Of a DNA stretch of 64,000 nt, positions 29,986-38,014 are shown piece by piece. Numbering within the stretch: the first letter of the stretch is position 1; each line of letters begins with the position of its first letter. The translations under genes were made by a program, and so were the position numbers. This DNA comes from Thermohalobaculum sediminis (GTDB taxonomy: Bacteria; Pseudomonadota; Alphaproteobacteria; Rhodobacterales; Rhodobacteraceae): contig NZ_JAMFKN010000006.1 of assembly GCF_023487995.1 (NCBI RefSeq), positions 186,001-250,000 of the forward strand, written 5' to 3'. A model generated the notes under the pieces. The model did no database searches. It was not told the DNA's origin and saw only the letters and a list, made by a program, of their open reading frames with translations.

Positions 29986-31149
29986 TCATGTTTGCCCGAG
30001 GCTTGACCCGTCTTCATGCAGGACAAAGCCCTCGAGCGGATCGATGAAGCTTTCCCAGGGGGCCGCATCGAGAACCCGCATCGTGTCGGCGTAACCGGCC
30101 GCGCTTCGCTCGCGGATTCCGCTCGTGCTGAAATCGATGTCCTTCTGGTGGTCCTCGCCGCGGAGGCTGGGGGCGAGCAGCCGGACCACATGCATGCGGG
30201 TCAGGCAACCATAGGCCTCCATCTGGCGGATCTCGGGCCGCGCCCGGTCTTCGGGTGGCAATCGGTGTGCGAGTTCCTTGATGATGTGACGCAGCCGATG
30301 GATCTGGCGCTGGCGCCGGATGTGGCTGACCGCGCGGCTTGAATACTGGATGTCCTTGTGCCGGTTCATCACCTGCCAGATGGTGCGCGGCTCCTCGCCG
30401 CCTGGATTCCAGAGATGCACCGCGAACACGACCGCATCTCGGCGCGGATTGTCGTCGAACACCGCCTCGACCGGCGTGTTCGAGAGAATGCCGCCATCCC
30501 AGTAGAGGTCCCCGTCGATCCGTATCGCCGGAAAGGCCGGCGGCAGGGCGCCGGAGGCCATCACGTGACGCGCATCGAGCGGCATGTCGCGGCTGTCGAA
30601 ATACCGCATCTCGCCGGTCCTTACATTGGCAGCGCCGACCGTCAGGCGCACCGGGCCCGCGTTCGCCCGATCGAAGTCGATCAGCGCCGCCAGCGTCGGG
30701 CGCAGCGGAACCGTGCTGTAATAGCCCGCGGCCTCGGCGTCGAGCGGGGCATGCGGGCTGAGGAAGGCCGCCGGGTTGGGCTGGAAGAAGGGCGTGATGC
30801 CGCCGGCGAAGGTCAGCCAGTTCGCCATCGTGCCTCCGACCATCGGCATGCTGGCGAAGAGGCGCTGGAGGGGGCCGTGCGTGACCCGCTCCCAGAACTC
30901 CTCCATGCGTGCCAACCGCTCCTCTGGCGGGTTGCCTGCGATGAGACTGGCATTGATGGCGCCGATCGAGGTGCCGATCACCCAGTCCGGCTCGATGCCG
31001 GCTTCGTGCATCGCCCGGTAGACACCGGTCTGATAGGCGCCCAGCGCGCCTCCGCCCTGCAGGACCAGCACCACCTGCCCAGGCAGCGGCGGGCGCCGTG
31101 CGGGTTCGCTGTCGACCGTGCGTCGGGTCGCTCCTGTCGCGATGTTCAT
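29986..31149 (-). CDS. Patatin-like phospholipase (DUF3734 type)
   Basis: 387 residues. The patatin core has the oxyanion loop LQGGGALGAYQTGV, the nucleophile elbow GTSIGA, and the catalytic Asp in YWDGGILSNTPVEA. The C-terminal part with YSSRAVSHIRRQRQIHRLRH and a late FSTSGIRERSAAGY resembles the DUF3734 extension seen in bacterial and polyhydroxyalkanoate-granule patatins. It should hydrolyse acyl esters of lipids. It follows the four-helix membrane protein gene by five bases and GGAG precedes the ATG, so the two form an operon. No signal peptide is seen, so a cytoplasmic or inner-membrane-face enzyme. Confidence 0.92.
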   Translation of the reverse strand: MNIATGATRRTVDSEPARRPPLPGQVVLVLQGGGALGAYQTGVYRAMHEAGIEPDWVIGTSIGAINASLIAGNPPEERLARMEEFWERVTHGPLQRLFASMPMVGGTMANWLTFAGGITPFFQPNPAAFLSPHAPLDAEAAGYYSTVPLRPTLAALIDFDRANAGPVRLTVGAANVRTGEMRYFDSRDMPLDARHVMASGALPPAFPAIRIDGDLYWDGGILSNTPVEAVFDDNPRRDAVVFAVHLWNPGGEEPRTIWQVMNRHKDIQYSSRAVSHIRRQRQIHRLRHIIKELAHRLPPEDRARPEIRQMEAYGCLTRMHVVRLLAPSLRGEDHQKDIDFSTSGIRERSAAGYADTMRVLDAAPWESFIDPLEGFVLHEDGSSLGQT

Positions 31150-31154
31150 GACCG

Positions 31155-31658
31155 TCACTCCTTCATGTGCGCCTCGCGCCAATGCACGACGGTCGCGGTG
31201 ACGAGGCCGAAGATCGCGTGCCCCGCGCAGGAGGCCCAGGCAAGCGGGATGAAGTCGAGGAACGCGGGCAGACCGGCGATGAGGTGCGCCATGACATAAA
31301 GCGCGAACACCCAGAGGCCAAGGCCAAAGCCGATGCCCACCATCCACCACGGCAGGAACGGCACGACGACGCGGGCGATCGGCCGGGCGATGAAGAGATA
31401 GCCGAGCGGGTAGAAGACGACGCCGACGGCGCCGTGGATCACCTCGGCCCAGATCCAGCTTTCGAAGCCGAAGACCGACTGGACCAGCGCAGCAGGTTGC
31501 AGCGGTCCGCCGACCAGGACGGGCGTGACGATCCGAGCCCAGCCTTCCCAGACGAGATCGGCCGCCGCACCGGCCAGCACCGCGGTCCCGAGCGTCGACC
31601 AGGCCAGGGCCGGAAAGAGCGGCCGGGCCCGGCCGTCGAGTTCGATTGTCGTGTCCAT
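31155..31658 (-). CDS. Four-helix inner-membrane protein of unknown function
   Basis: 167 residues. After a short charged start (MDTTIELDGRARPLFP) come four hydrophobic segments at roughly 18-40, 60-85, 90-118 and 130-155, rich in Trp and Gly (FESWIWAEVIHGAVGVVFYPLG, FLPWWMVGIGFGLGLWVFAL written separately here). A His between the first segments and HAIFGLVTATVVHW near the end are conserved-looking but I know no family. GGAGG precedes the ATG. It is the first gene of an operon with the patatin gene and is divergent from the small protein/NDH-2 pair, which suggests shared membrane or stress physiology. Confidence 0.75.
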   Translation of the reverse strand: MDTTIELDGRARPLFPALAWSTLGTAVLAGAAADLVWEGWARIVTPVLVGGPLQPAALVQSVFGFESWIWAEVIHGAVGVVFYPLGYLFIARPIARVVVPFLPWWMVGIGFGLGLWVFALYVMAHLIAGLPAFLDFIPLAWASCAGHAIFGLVTATVVHWREAHMKE

Positions 31659-31831
31659 TCGCAGGCCTCCTCCTTCGATGCAGCGATGCGAGACAGGATG
31701 CGCGCCGGCTGGCGCGCCATCGAATGCCGTTGCGGCATCGATGCGATAGGGAGGCAGCATTTTCGCCGCGCGCGAAGCCCGGCCAATCTCGGGAGCGAAA
31801 CGTCAGGCGGAGTATCCGGAGGAGGAGCGTC

Positions 31832-32005
31832 ATGCGCGTTGGCAGAAAGAAAGAGGATCTGTGGGCCACGCTGATCGTCTATGCGACGGTCGGTATCGGC
31901 TTGATCGTCGCTCAGATCGTTGCCCTCGGCCCCGAGGTTGCGCTGCGGCGCGCCGATCATGGCGGCGCTGTGGTGCTCGCCGATATCGCTGGAGTACGGC
32001 CATGA
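31832..32005 (+). CDS. 57-residue single-span membrane protein
   Basis: MRVGRKKEDLWATLIVYATV begins a very short protein with one hydrophobic segment (residues ~11-33) and a polar tail. A strong GGAGGAGGAG lies just upstream of the ATG, and its stop codon overlaps the start of the dehydrogenase gene (ATGA), so it is almost certainly translated. No family recognised; it could anchor or regulate the dehydrogenase. Confidence 0.7.
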   Translation: MRVGRKKEDLWATLIVYATVGIGLIVAQIVALGPEVALRRADHGGAVVLADIAGVRP

Positions 32006-33314
32006 CGCACTGCCGTGGCATGGCACGCAGGGCCCGGGTGGTGATCGTCGGCGCGGGCTTCGGCGGGCTCGGGGCGGCGCGCGCACTCGCCCGCAGCGAA
32101 GCCGAGATCACGGTGATCGATCGGCGAAACTACCACCTCTTCCAGCCGCTCCTCTATCAGGTCGCCACCGCGGCGCTCTCGCCCGCGGACATCGCCTGGC
32201 CGATCCGATCGCTGCTGCGCGGACAAAGCAATGCGCGCGTCGTGATGGACCGTGTCTGCGGCCTCGACCGCGCGGGCCGTTTCGTGCTGACAGAGGACGG
32301 ACGACGCTTTCCCTATGACTGCCTCGTGCTCGCGACGGGTGCGCGGCACGCCTATTTCGGCCGGGACGCGGAGTGGGCACCCGTCGCGCCAGGGCTGAAG
32401 AAGATCGATGCCGCGACCGAGATCCGCCAGCGCGTGCTGCTTGCCTTCGAGCGGGCAGAGAATGGCGAGGATGCTGCCGAACGGGCGAGTCTGCTGACCT
32501 CCGTGATCGTTGGCGCTGGTCCGACCGGGGTCGAGCTGGCCGGTGCGATTGCCGAGCTTGCGCGCGACGCGCTCGCCCGTGATTTTCGGCGGATCGACCC
32601 TCGAACGGCGCGTATCCTGCTGGTCGAGGCCGGGTCTCGGGTGTTGCCGGCCTTCGACGAGCGGCTCTCGGTCAAGGCGCAGGCGGCGCTCGAGCGGCTC
32701 GGCGTCGAGGTTCGTCTCGGTGTTCCGGTCGCCGAATGCACGGCCGAGGGCGTGCAGATCGGTGCAGAGCAGATCAGCGCGCGCACCATCGTCTGGGCGG
32801 CGGGTGTGATGGCCTCCTCGGCGGGCAATTGGCTTGGCGTCGAAACCGATCGCGCGGGACGGGTCCGGGTGGCGCCCGACCTCTCCGTTCCGGGGATGAT
32901 GGCGTCTACGCCGTCGGCGACACCATCGTCATCGCCGCCAGCGACGGCGGGCCGGTGCCCGGAATTGCGCCGGCGGCAAGGCAGATGGGCCGGCATGCCG
33001 GGCGACTGATCGCACGACGCATCGCCTGGCGCCCGACCGGGAGCGCCCCGTTCCGCTATCGCCATGCCGGATCGCTCGCGACCATCGGACGGGGCGCGGC
33101 GGTGGCCAAGGTCGCGGGACTGCGCCTTTCCGGCACGCCGGCTTGGCTTCTCTGGGCGGCGGTACATCTCTGGTTTCTGATCGGCGCGCGGAACAGGCTT
33201 GCGGTCGCGACGAGCTGGGCCTGGAGCTACCTGTGCCGCGATCGCAGCGCCCGGCTGATCACCGGACCGATCGCGCCCGCGACGGCCAGCGCATTGCGAT
33301 CCCACGCCGCCTGA
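32002..33314 (+). pseudogene. Type II NADH dehydrogenase-like flavoprotein, frameshifted
   Basis: The first ~300 residues carry the FAD loop VVIVGAGFGGLGAARAL, NYHLFQPLLYQVATAALSP and the NADH loop IVGAGPTGVELAGAIAEL, all intact. At DLSVPGM (about 32897) the frame breaks; one base missing, the protein continues DGVYAVGDTIVIAASDGGPV and ends with the membrane-binding tail typical of NDH-2 (AVHLWFLIGARNRLAVATSW). Restored length is about 437 residues. NDH-2 passes electrons from NADH to quinone without proton pumping. GGAG lies seven bases before the ATG. Real inactivation and sequencing error are both possible. Confidence 0.82.
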
Positions 33315-33320
33315 GCCAGA

Positions 33321-34244
33321 TCATTCCGCCGCGACCGGGGCAGGCGATGGCGGACTGGCCGCCATCTTCTCGCCCCAGGGATAGCGCCGGCACTCATGCA
33401 CGAACGCGCCCACGGCGGGCGAGTGCGGACGACCGCGAACCGTCACCAGATTGACTTCCCGCACGAACTCCGGTTCGACCAGCGGCCGGGTCACGAGACC
33501 GGGCACCGTCACGGCGAATTCGGGGATCACGGTAAATCCCAGGCCAGCCATCACCATGCTCTGGATCCAGTCGTCGCGCTCGCTGCTGTAGGGTTGCTTG
33601 ACGGCGATGCCGATGGCCTCCCGTCGCTCCCGGATCACGTCGCGATACTCGCAGTTGATGCGGCTGAGATAGCTTTGACCCTCGAGATCGTGAAGCCGGA
33701 TCCTTTCGAGCCTGGCCAGCGGGTGGTCGGGCGCCACCCCGATCATGAAGCGTTCGCTGTAGAGCGGTATCCTGTGCAGCGCGTCGCTCTCGAGGTCCGG
33801 CTTGCAGTAGATGGCGACGTCGATCCCGCCTTTCGCGAGCGCCTCCTCGAGCTGGCCTGCCGCCCCGTCTCGCAGGCAGAGTTCGACCCCCTGGTAGCGG
33901 CCGTTGAAGCCGGCGAAGAGGTCGATCAGCCGCGTCGGGCCGATGGTGCACATCAGGCCGACGGTCAGCCTCGCCTGGCGCAACCGGACGAAGCTCTCGG
34001 CCTGGCGCCGGGCTTCCTCGAGCCGCACGAACATCTCCTCGAAATAGGGTCGCATCGTGCGGCCAAGTTCGGTCAGGTGGGTATTGCCACGCTCGCGGTG
34101 GATGAGCGTGCCGCCGAGCTTGTCCTCGAGCGACCTGATCGCGCGGGTCAAGGCCGGCTGGGTGACGTTGCAGGCCTCGGCAGCCCGGGTGAAGTTCAGC
34201 GTCTCGCTCAGCGCGAGGAAATAGCGGATCTCGTGAAGCTCCAT
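33321..34244 (-). CDS. LysR-family regulator
   Basis: 307 residues. The N-terminal winged helix-turn-helix reads IRYFLALSETLNFTRAAEAC followed by NVTQPALTRAIRSLEDKLGG; a periplasmic-binding-protein-like effector domain follows (LTVGLMCTIGPTRLIDLFAG, GGIDVAIYCKPD). LysR proteins usually control a divergent neighbour, here the 3-hydroxybutyrate dehydrogenase gene 236 bases away. It also converges on the NDH-2-like gene, stop to stop in six bases. The effector is not known. Confidence 0.9.
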   Translation of the reverse strand: MELHEIRYFLALSETLNFTRAAEACNVTQPALTRAIRSLEDKLGGTLIHRERGNTHLTELGRTMRPYFEEMFVRLEEARRQAESFVRLRQARLTVGLMCTIGPTRLIDLFAGFNGRYQGVELCLRDGAAGQLEEALAKGGIDVAIYCKPDLESDALHRIPLYSERFMIGVAPDHPLARLERIRLHDLEGQSYLSRINCEYRDVIRERREAIGIAVKQPYSSERDDWIQSMVMAGLGFTVIPEFAVTVPGLVTRPLVEPEFVREVNLVTVRGRPHSPAVGAFVHECRRYPWGEKMAASPPSPAPVAAE

Positions 34245-34480
34245 CTCCGTGGTCCCGAATGCCGCTTCGTGATCGAGCTTAGCACCGCGACGCGGGTCCT
34301 CACATCGATTTGCGGGGCCGGGCGTCGGATCCGTGAGCGATCGGCCGCCACCGACCATGCGGCGTGGTTATCGCGACCCTGCCGGGACGGCATTTCCGCC
34401 ATCTGCCCGCGGCCTCCACAATCGCCAGAGCGTCGGACACCGGGCAATCCGGCCGACACCCCGCATCAGGAGACTGCCAG

Positions 34481-35308
34481 ATGATGAACCTCGCCGCCAC
34501 GAAGCCCGCCAGCGTCAAGCCGTTCCCCCTTGCCAGCCGCGTTGCCATCGTCACCGGATCGACCAGCGGCATCGGGCTTGGCATCGCCCGTGCGCTCGCG
34601 GCCCAAGGCGCCGCGATCATGCTCAACGGGTTCGGGGATGCGGACGAAATCTCCCGCACGCGCGATGCACTCGCCGCGGAAACCGGCGCCAGCGTCGAAT
34701 ATGACGGCGCCGATATCTCGCGGCCCGATCAGGTCGCGGAGATGATCGAGCGGACCGCGCGAACCTTCGGCTCGGTCGATATCCTGGTCAACAACGCCGG
34801 CGTGCAGCATGTCGCGCCGATCCACTCGTTCCCGGTCGACAAGTGGGAGAGCGTGCTGTCGATCAATCTTTCCGGCGCCTTCCATGCTATACGCACTGCG
34901 ACGCCGGGGATGAAAGCCCGTGGCTGGGGCCGGATCGTCAACGTGGCCTCGGCGCACGGCCTCGTGGGCTCGCCCTTCAAGTCGGCCTATGTCGCGGCGA
35001 AGCATGGCATTCTGGGCCTGACGAAGGTCGCGGCACTGGAACTTGCCGAAAGCGGGATCACCGCCAATGCGGTCTGTCCGGGCTATGTCTGGACGCCGCT
35101 GGTCGAGCGGCAGATCAGCGATCAGGCGCGCTCGCACGGCATCCCGCGCGAGGAGGTCATCCGCGAGGTGCTGCTGAAGAAACAACCCAACCGGCGTTTC
35201 GTCACGGTGGAAGAGATCGGCGCCGTGGTCGCCTTTCTCTGCTCGCCCGGCGCTGCCTCGATCACCGGTGCCGCGATCCCGGTCGATGGCGGCTGGACCG
35301 CGGAGTGA
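34481..35308 (+). CDS. bdhA: D-3-hydroxybutyrate dehydrogenase
   Basis: 275 residues, a short-chain dehydrogenase. NAD-binding SRVAIVTGSTSGIGLGIARA, the NNAGVQHVAPIHSFP segment typical of hydroxybutyrate dehydrogenase, catalytic Ser/Tyr/Lys in VNVASAHGLVGSPFKSAYVA and AKHG, and the subfamily tail VCPGYVWTPLVERQISDQAR followed by SITGAAIPVDGGWTAE. It oxidises 3-hydroxybutyrate from polyhydroxybutyrate breakdown to acetoacetate. The first of two adjacent ATGs has AGGAG eight bases upstream. Control by the divergent LysR is likely. A patatin of possible PHB-granule type lies 4 kb away. Confidence 0.9.
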   Translation: MMNLAATKPASVKPFPLASRVAIVTGSTSGIGLGIARALAAQGAAIMLNGFGDADEISRTRDALAAETGASVEYDGADISRPDQVAEMIERTARTFGSVDILVNNAGVQHVAPIHSFPVDKWESVLSINLSGAFHAIRTATPGMKARGWGRIVNVASAHGLVGSPFKSAYVAAKHGILGLTKVAALELAESGITANAVCPGYVWTPLVERQISDQARSHGIPREEVIREVLLKKQPNRRFVTVEEIGAVVAFLCSPGAASITGAAIPVDGGWTAE

Positions 35309-35315
35309 GCCCGAA

Positions 35316-35513
35316 ATGAACACCTGTGCCATGCCCGGTTCAGCGGCGGAGCTTCGTGCTGTGGTCGCCGCGTGCGCATGCCTCCGAGGGTTGGTCCGGC
35401 GCGTTCGAACCCATTGGCATCTCTCGGCGCCGCCGGGTCATCTCCTGGATGACATCGGAGTTCTCTGCCCGGAAATCCGCATGAGCCTGCGTTCCGGGTG
35501 CCGCGATATCTGA
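35316..35513 (+). CDS. DUF1127-like small protein
   Basis: 65 residues. The C-terminal half, with LSAPPGHLLDDIGVLCPEIR after a basic RGLVRRVRTHW, matches the DUF1127 pattern of a short basic helix followed by L-x(3-4)-LLxDIGL-x-RxEI. The N-terminal half is Cys- and Ala-rich. DUF1127 proteins are small, often stress- or phosphate-related and in some bacteria bind RNA. The ATG is eight bases after the bdhA stop, and a terminator-like hairpin follows. Detection is by pattern only. Confidence 0.5.
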   Translation: MNTCAMPGSAAELRAVVAACACLRGLVRRVRTHWHLSAPPGHLLDDIGVLCPEIRMSLRSGCRDI

Positions 35514-35535
35514 GGGTGCCGAGCATCCCGGTCCC

Positions 35536-35564
35536 AAGCCCACCGCCCCGTGCGGCGGGCTTGT
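35536..35564 (+). terminator. Hairpin terminator after the DUF1127-like gene
   Basis: AAGCCC-A-CCGC (35536-35546) pairs with GCGG-C-GGGCTT (35552-35562) with one mismatch and a five-base loop, followed by GTCTTG. It is well placed to end the bdhA/DUF1127 transcript. Confidence 0.55.
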
Positions 35565-35710
35565 CTTGCCTGCGGCACCACGTTCCCCGCGATGCGCGCC
35601 GCGCATGATCCCGACAACGAACCGGCATTTCAACGCCGCGCTGACGGACCTCACCATTGGGCCATCGCCGGCTGCCCCGGCGCATTCCCAGGACACGGAA
35701 GGAAAAGCAG

Positions 35711-36151
35711 ATGCAGAAACTCCTGATCGGCGCGATCGCCCTGTTCGGCGCGGCGCCGTTTGCCAATGCCGGCGACTGTCCGCCGGATCAGGTCGTCGCC
35801 GCCGCGACGACCGGGGCGGGGCATGCCGAGGGTATCGGCGTCACCGATATCGTGCTCGCGGTCAATGATCTCGGCGCCTACCACCCCGAACTTGCGAGCC
35901 GCGACCAGCGCGTGCGCATGCTCACCATCGAGCCGGGCGGCGAAGTGCCCTGGCATAGCCATGCCGACCGACCCGCGCTGATCTATGTGGTGTCGGGCGA
36001 GGTCGTGGAATACCGCTCGACCTGTGCCGAGCCGATCGTTCACCGCGTGGGCGAGGTCGCCACCGAGATCGGCGCGCTCGAGCATTGGTGGCGCAACGAA
36101 TCCTCTGACCCCGCCGTGCTCATCGCCGCCGACCTGCCGAGGGCCGAGTGA
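35711..36151 (+). CDS. Exported cupin-domain protein
   Basis: 146 residues with a signal peptide (MQKLLIGAIALFGAAPFANA, cleavage before GDC). The single cupin has VRMLTIEPGGEVPWHSHADR (motif 1 with metal His) and later IGALEHWWRNESSDPAVLIA. Metal-binding His residues are partly conserved (HSH, and His in LEHW). Two Cys could form a disulfide. Similar periplasmic cupins are uncharacterised. It sits 54 bases before an MFS gene in the same direction, so the two may form an operon. Confidence 0.8.
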   Translation: MQKLLIGAIALFGAAPFANAGDCPPDQVVAAATTGAGHAEGIGVTDIVLAVNDLGAYHPELASRDQRVRMLTIEPGGEVPWHSHADRPALIYVVSGEVVEYRSTCAEPIVHRVGEVATEIGALEHWWRNESSDPAVLIAADLPRAE

Positions 36152-36205
36152 CCAATCCGGGACGGGCTTGCCCGTCCCGATCCTCTTTCGCGCGGGAGCC
36201 CTGCG

Positions 36206-37408
36206 ATGACCGATACCCTGCAACTTGTCCAGCCCGTGGCTCAGCCGGGGCGCACCGCTCTGCCGCGCGCGATGGTGATCGGGCTGATCGGCTTCCTTAC
36301 CCTGGTCGACCTCTTTGCGGCACAGGCGATCCTGCCGACACTGGTCGATGTCTATGGGGTCAGTCCCGCAGCAATGGGGTTCGCCGTCAATGCGAGCACC
36401 TTCGGCATGGCGGCTGCGGGCCTGCTTGTCTCGTTGATCGCGCGCCGGATCGACCGCAGGCGCGGAGTGTGGCTGAGCCTCGTGCTCCTCGCCGTGCCGA
36501 CCGCTTCGCTCGCCTTCGCGCCGGACCTTGCCGTCTTCACGGTCCTGCGGAGTGTGCAGGGCGTCATGATGGCGGCCGCCTTCGCCCTTACCATGGCCTA
36601 TATCGCCGAACGTGCGGGGCCCGACGAAGCGGCTGCGGCTCTGGCCGCCTATGTCACGGGAATCGTCGCGTCGAACCTGGTCGGTCGCTTGATCTCGGGC
36701 GCCGTGGTCGATCTGGCCGGCGTCGCGATGACTTTCTGGGTGTTCGCGGGGCTGAACCTCGCCGGAGCCGCGCTCGTTGCGGCCAGTCTCCGGCCCTCAC
36801 TGCGGATGGCGCCGATCTGCCGGCCGATGCAGCCGCCGCTGGCAGCCTGGGCGATGCATCTTGGCAATCCTGCTCTGCGCGCCGCCTTCGCCATCGGCTT
36901 CCTGATCCTCTTCGTCTTCATCGGCGTCTTCACCTACGTCAACTTCGAACTCACGAGGACGCCCCTCAGCCTGTCTCCGATGCATCTTGGCCTCGTCTAT
37001 CTGGTGTTCATGCCGGCATTGATCACGACGCCCCTTGCCGCGGGAGTGGTGCGTCGCGTCGGTGTTCGTCAGACGGTCCTGATGTCGATGCTGACATGCT
37101 TCGGCGCATTGCCGCTGCTGCTGGTGCCGCGGCTGGAGGCGGTTCTTGCGGGGCTCGCGACGATTGGTGTCGGGGCATTCCTCGCGCAGGCGGCCGCCAC
37201 GGGATTCGTCAGCCGGGCCGCGGCGTCCAACCGGGCAGCGGCGAGCGGCCTTTACCTCGCTGCCTACTATCTTGGCGGGCTGGTCGGCGCAGCGGTGCTG
37301 GGTCCGGTCTATGACAGACTCGGTTGGCCGTCGACCGTCGGCGCCATCGGCCTCGCTGCCCTCGCCGCGGCATGTTTGGCCGGTCGGTTGCGGCTCGTCG
37401 GTGCGTAG
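36206..37408 (+). CDS. MFS transporter (YnfM/arabinose-efflux-like)
   Basis: 400 residues with 12 membrane segments. It opens VIGLIGFLTLVDLFAAQAIL with the second helix FAVNASTFGMAAAGLLVSLI and motif A as ARRIDRRRGVWLS. The central loop PSLRMAPICRPMQPP is short. Members of this group are putative efflux pumps for drugs or metabolites such as arabinose; the substrate here is unknown. It follows the cupin gene and precedes decayed insertion-sequence DNA. Confidence 0.88.
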   Translation: MTDTLQLVQPVAQPGRTALPRAMVIGLIGFLTLVDLFAAQAILPTLVDVYGVSPAAMGFAVNASTFGMAAAGLLVSLIARRIDRRRGVWLSLVLLAVPTASLAFAPDLAVFTVLRSVQGVMMAAAFALTMAYIAERAGPDEAAAALAAYVTGIVASNLVGRLISGAVVDLAGVAMTFWVFAGLNLAGAALVAASLRPSLRMAPICRPMQPPLAAWAMHLGNPALRAAFAIGFLILFVFIGVFTYVNFELTRTPLSLSPMHLGLVYLVFMPALITTPLAAGVVRRVGVRQTVLMSMLTCFGALPLLLVPRLEAVLAGLATIGVGAFLAQAAATGFVSRAAASNRAAASGLYLAAYYLGGLVGAAVLGPVYDRLGWPSTVGAIGLAALAAACLAGRLRLVGA

Positions 37409-37510
37409 GTCGACGGCTTCTCGGCGGTTCGCTGAAGCCGCGTTGCCGGCATTTGGCGAACGACCGGTTCCCCGCCGCGCCTTGGCGCCGAGTTCCTTTA
37501 TCGCGGTGCC

Positions 37511-38000
37511 CTAGGATCGAAGCCTGTCGGTCACGAGCCTTTCGGGCTGACCACGCTTGCGCATTGCTATCCCGAGGAATTTCAGCGCGGCCCCTGGTCT
37601 CGCGGCCTCGGGACCAAGCTTTCCAGAGCCTCGCCTTCGCGGTCGCCTGCCAGCGAGAGGCCGTGCGTCTCGCCATTGATCGTGATGAACTTCTGGCCGG
37701 GAGGCCACCGCCAGCTGACGGACTGCATGACCTCGATCCGGCGCTCCCAGATTGCTGCCGCGAAAACTGGGCCGAAGCGGAGCCAGCAAAAACGGTTGGC
37801 TACATTGCTGACGTCGATCCCGCCCTCATGGAGCAAGTATTCGGCGTTCCGGAAGGAGAGGGGGGAACCGGAAATACATCATGACCCCGGGGCGGATGAT
37901 CCGGGGGAACGTCTGGACGCAGCGAAAAGGGCTGCGTCTGCTCATGCCGAGAGGGGAGGGAGGCCGGCATCCCCTTCAGCGAAGTTCCTTCGCCATTGCC
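37511..38000 (-). mobile_element. IS6-family insertion sequence remnant (copy 1)
   Basis: Reading leftwards, the end GGCAATGGCGAAGGAACTTC (near 38000) resembles the terminal repeat of copy 2 (about 15 of 19 matching). The transposase frame starts with SRRSPFRCVQTFPRIIRPGV where copy 2 has SGRSPFRYFQTSPEIIFLAL, then LSFRNAEYLLHEGGIDVS. One extra C near 37861 breaks the frame, a second shift lies near 37590, and after ERLVTDRLRS the gene stops, about 90 residues short of a full IS6 transposase. The catalytic first Asp region is WRWPPGQKFI instead of the HLDE type. Inactive. Confidence 0.8.
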
Positions 38001-38014
38001 CACCGACATCCCAG

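Noticed and set aside
27461-30094. Long plus-strand open frame opposite the MscS-like gene
   Set aside because: Asp/Arg/Gln-rich sequence without domains, mirror of the channel gene, which has clear membrane and MscS motifs.
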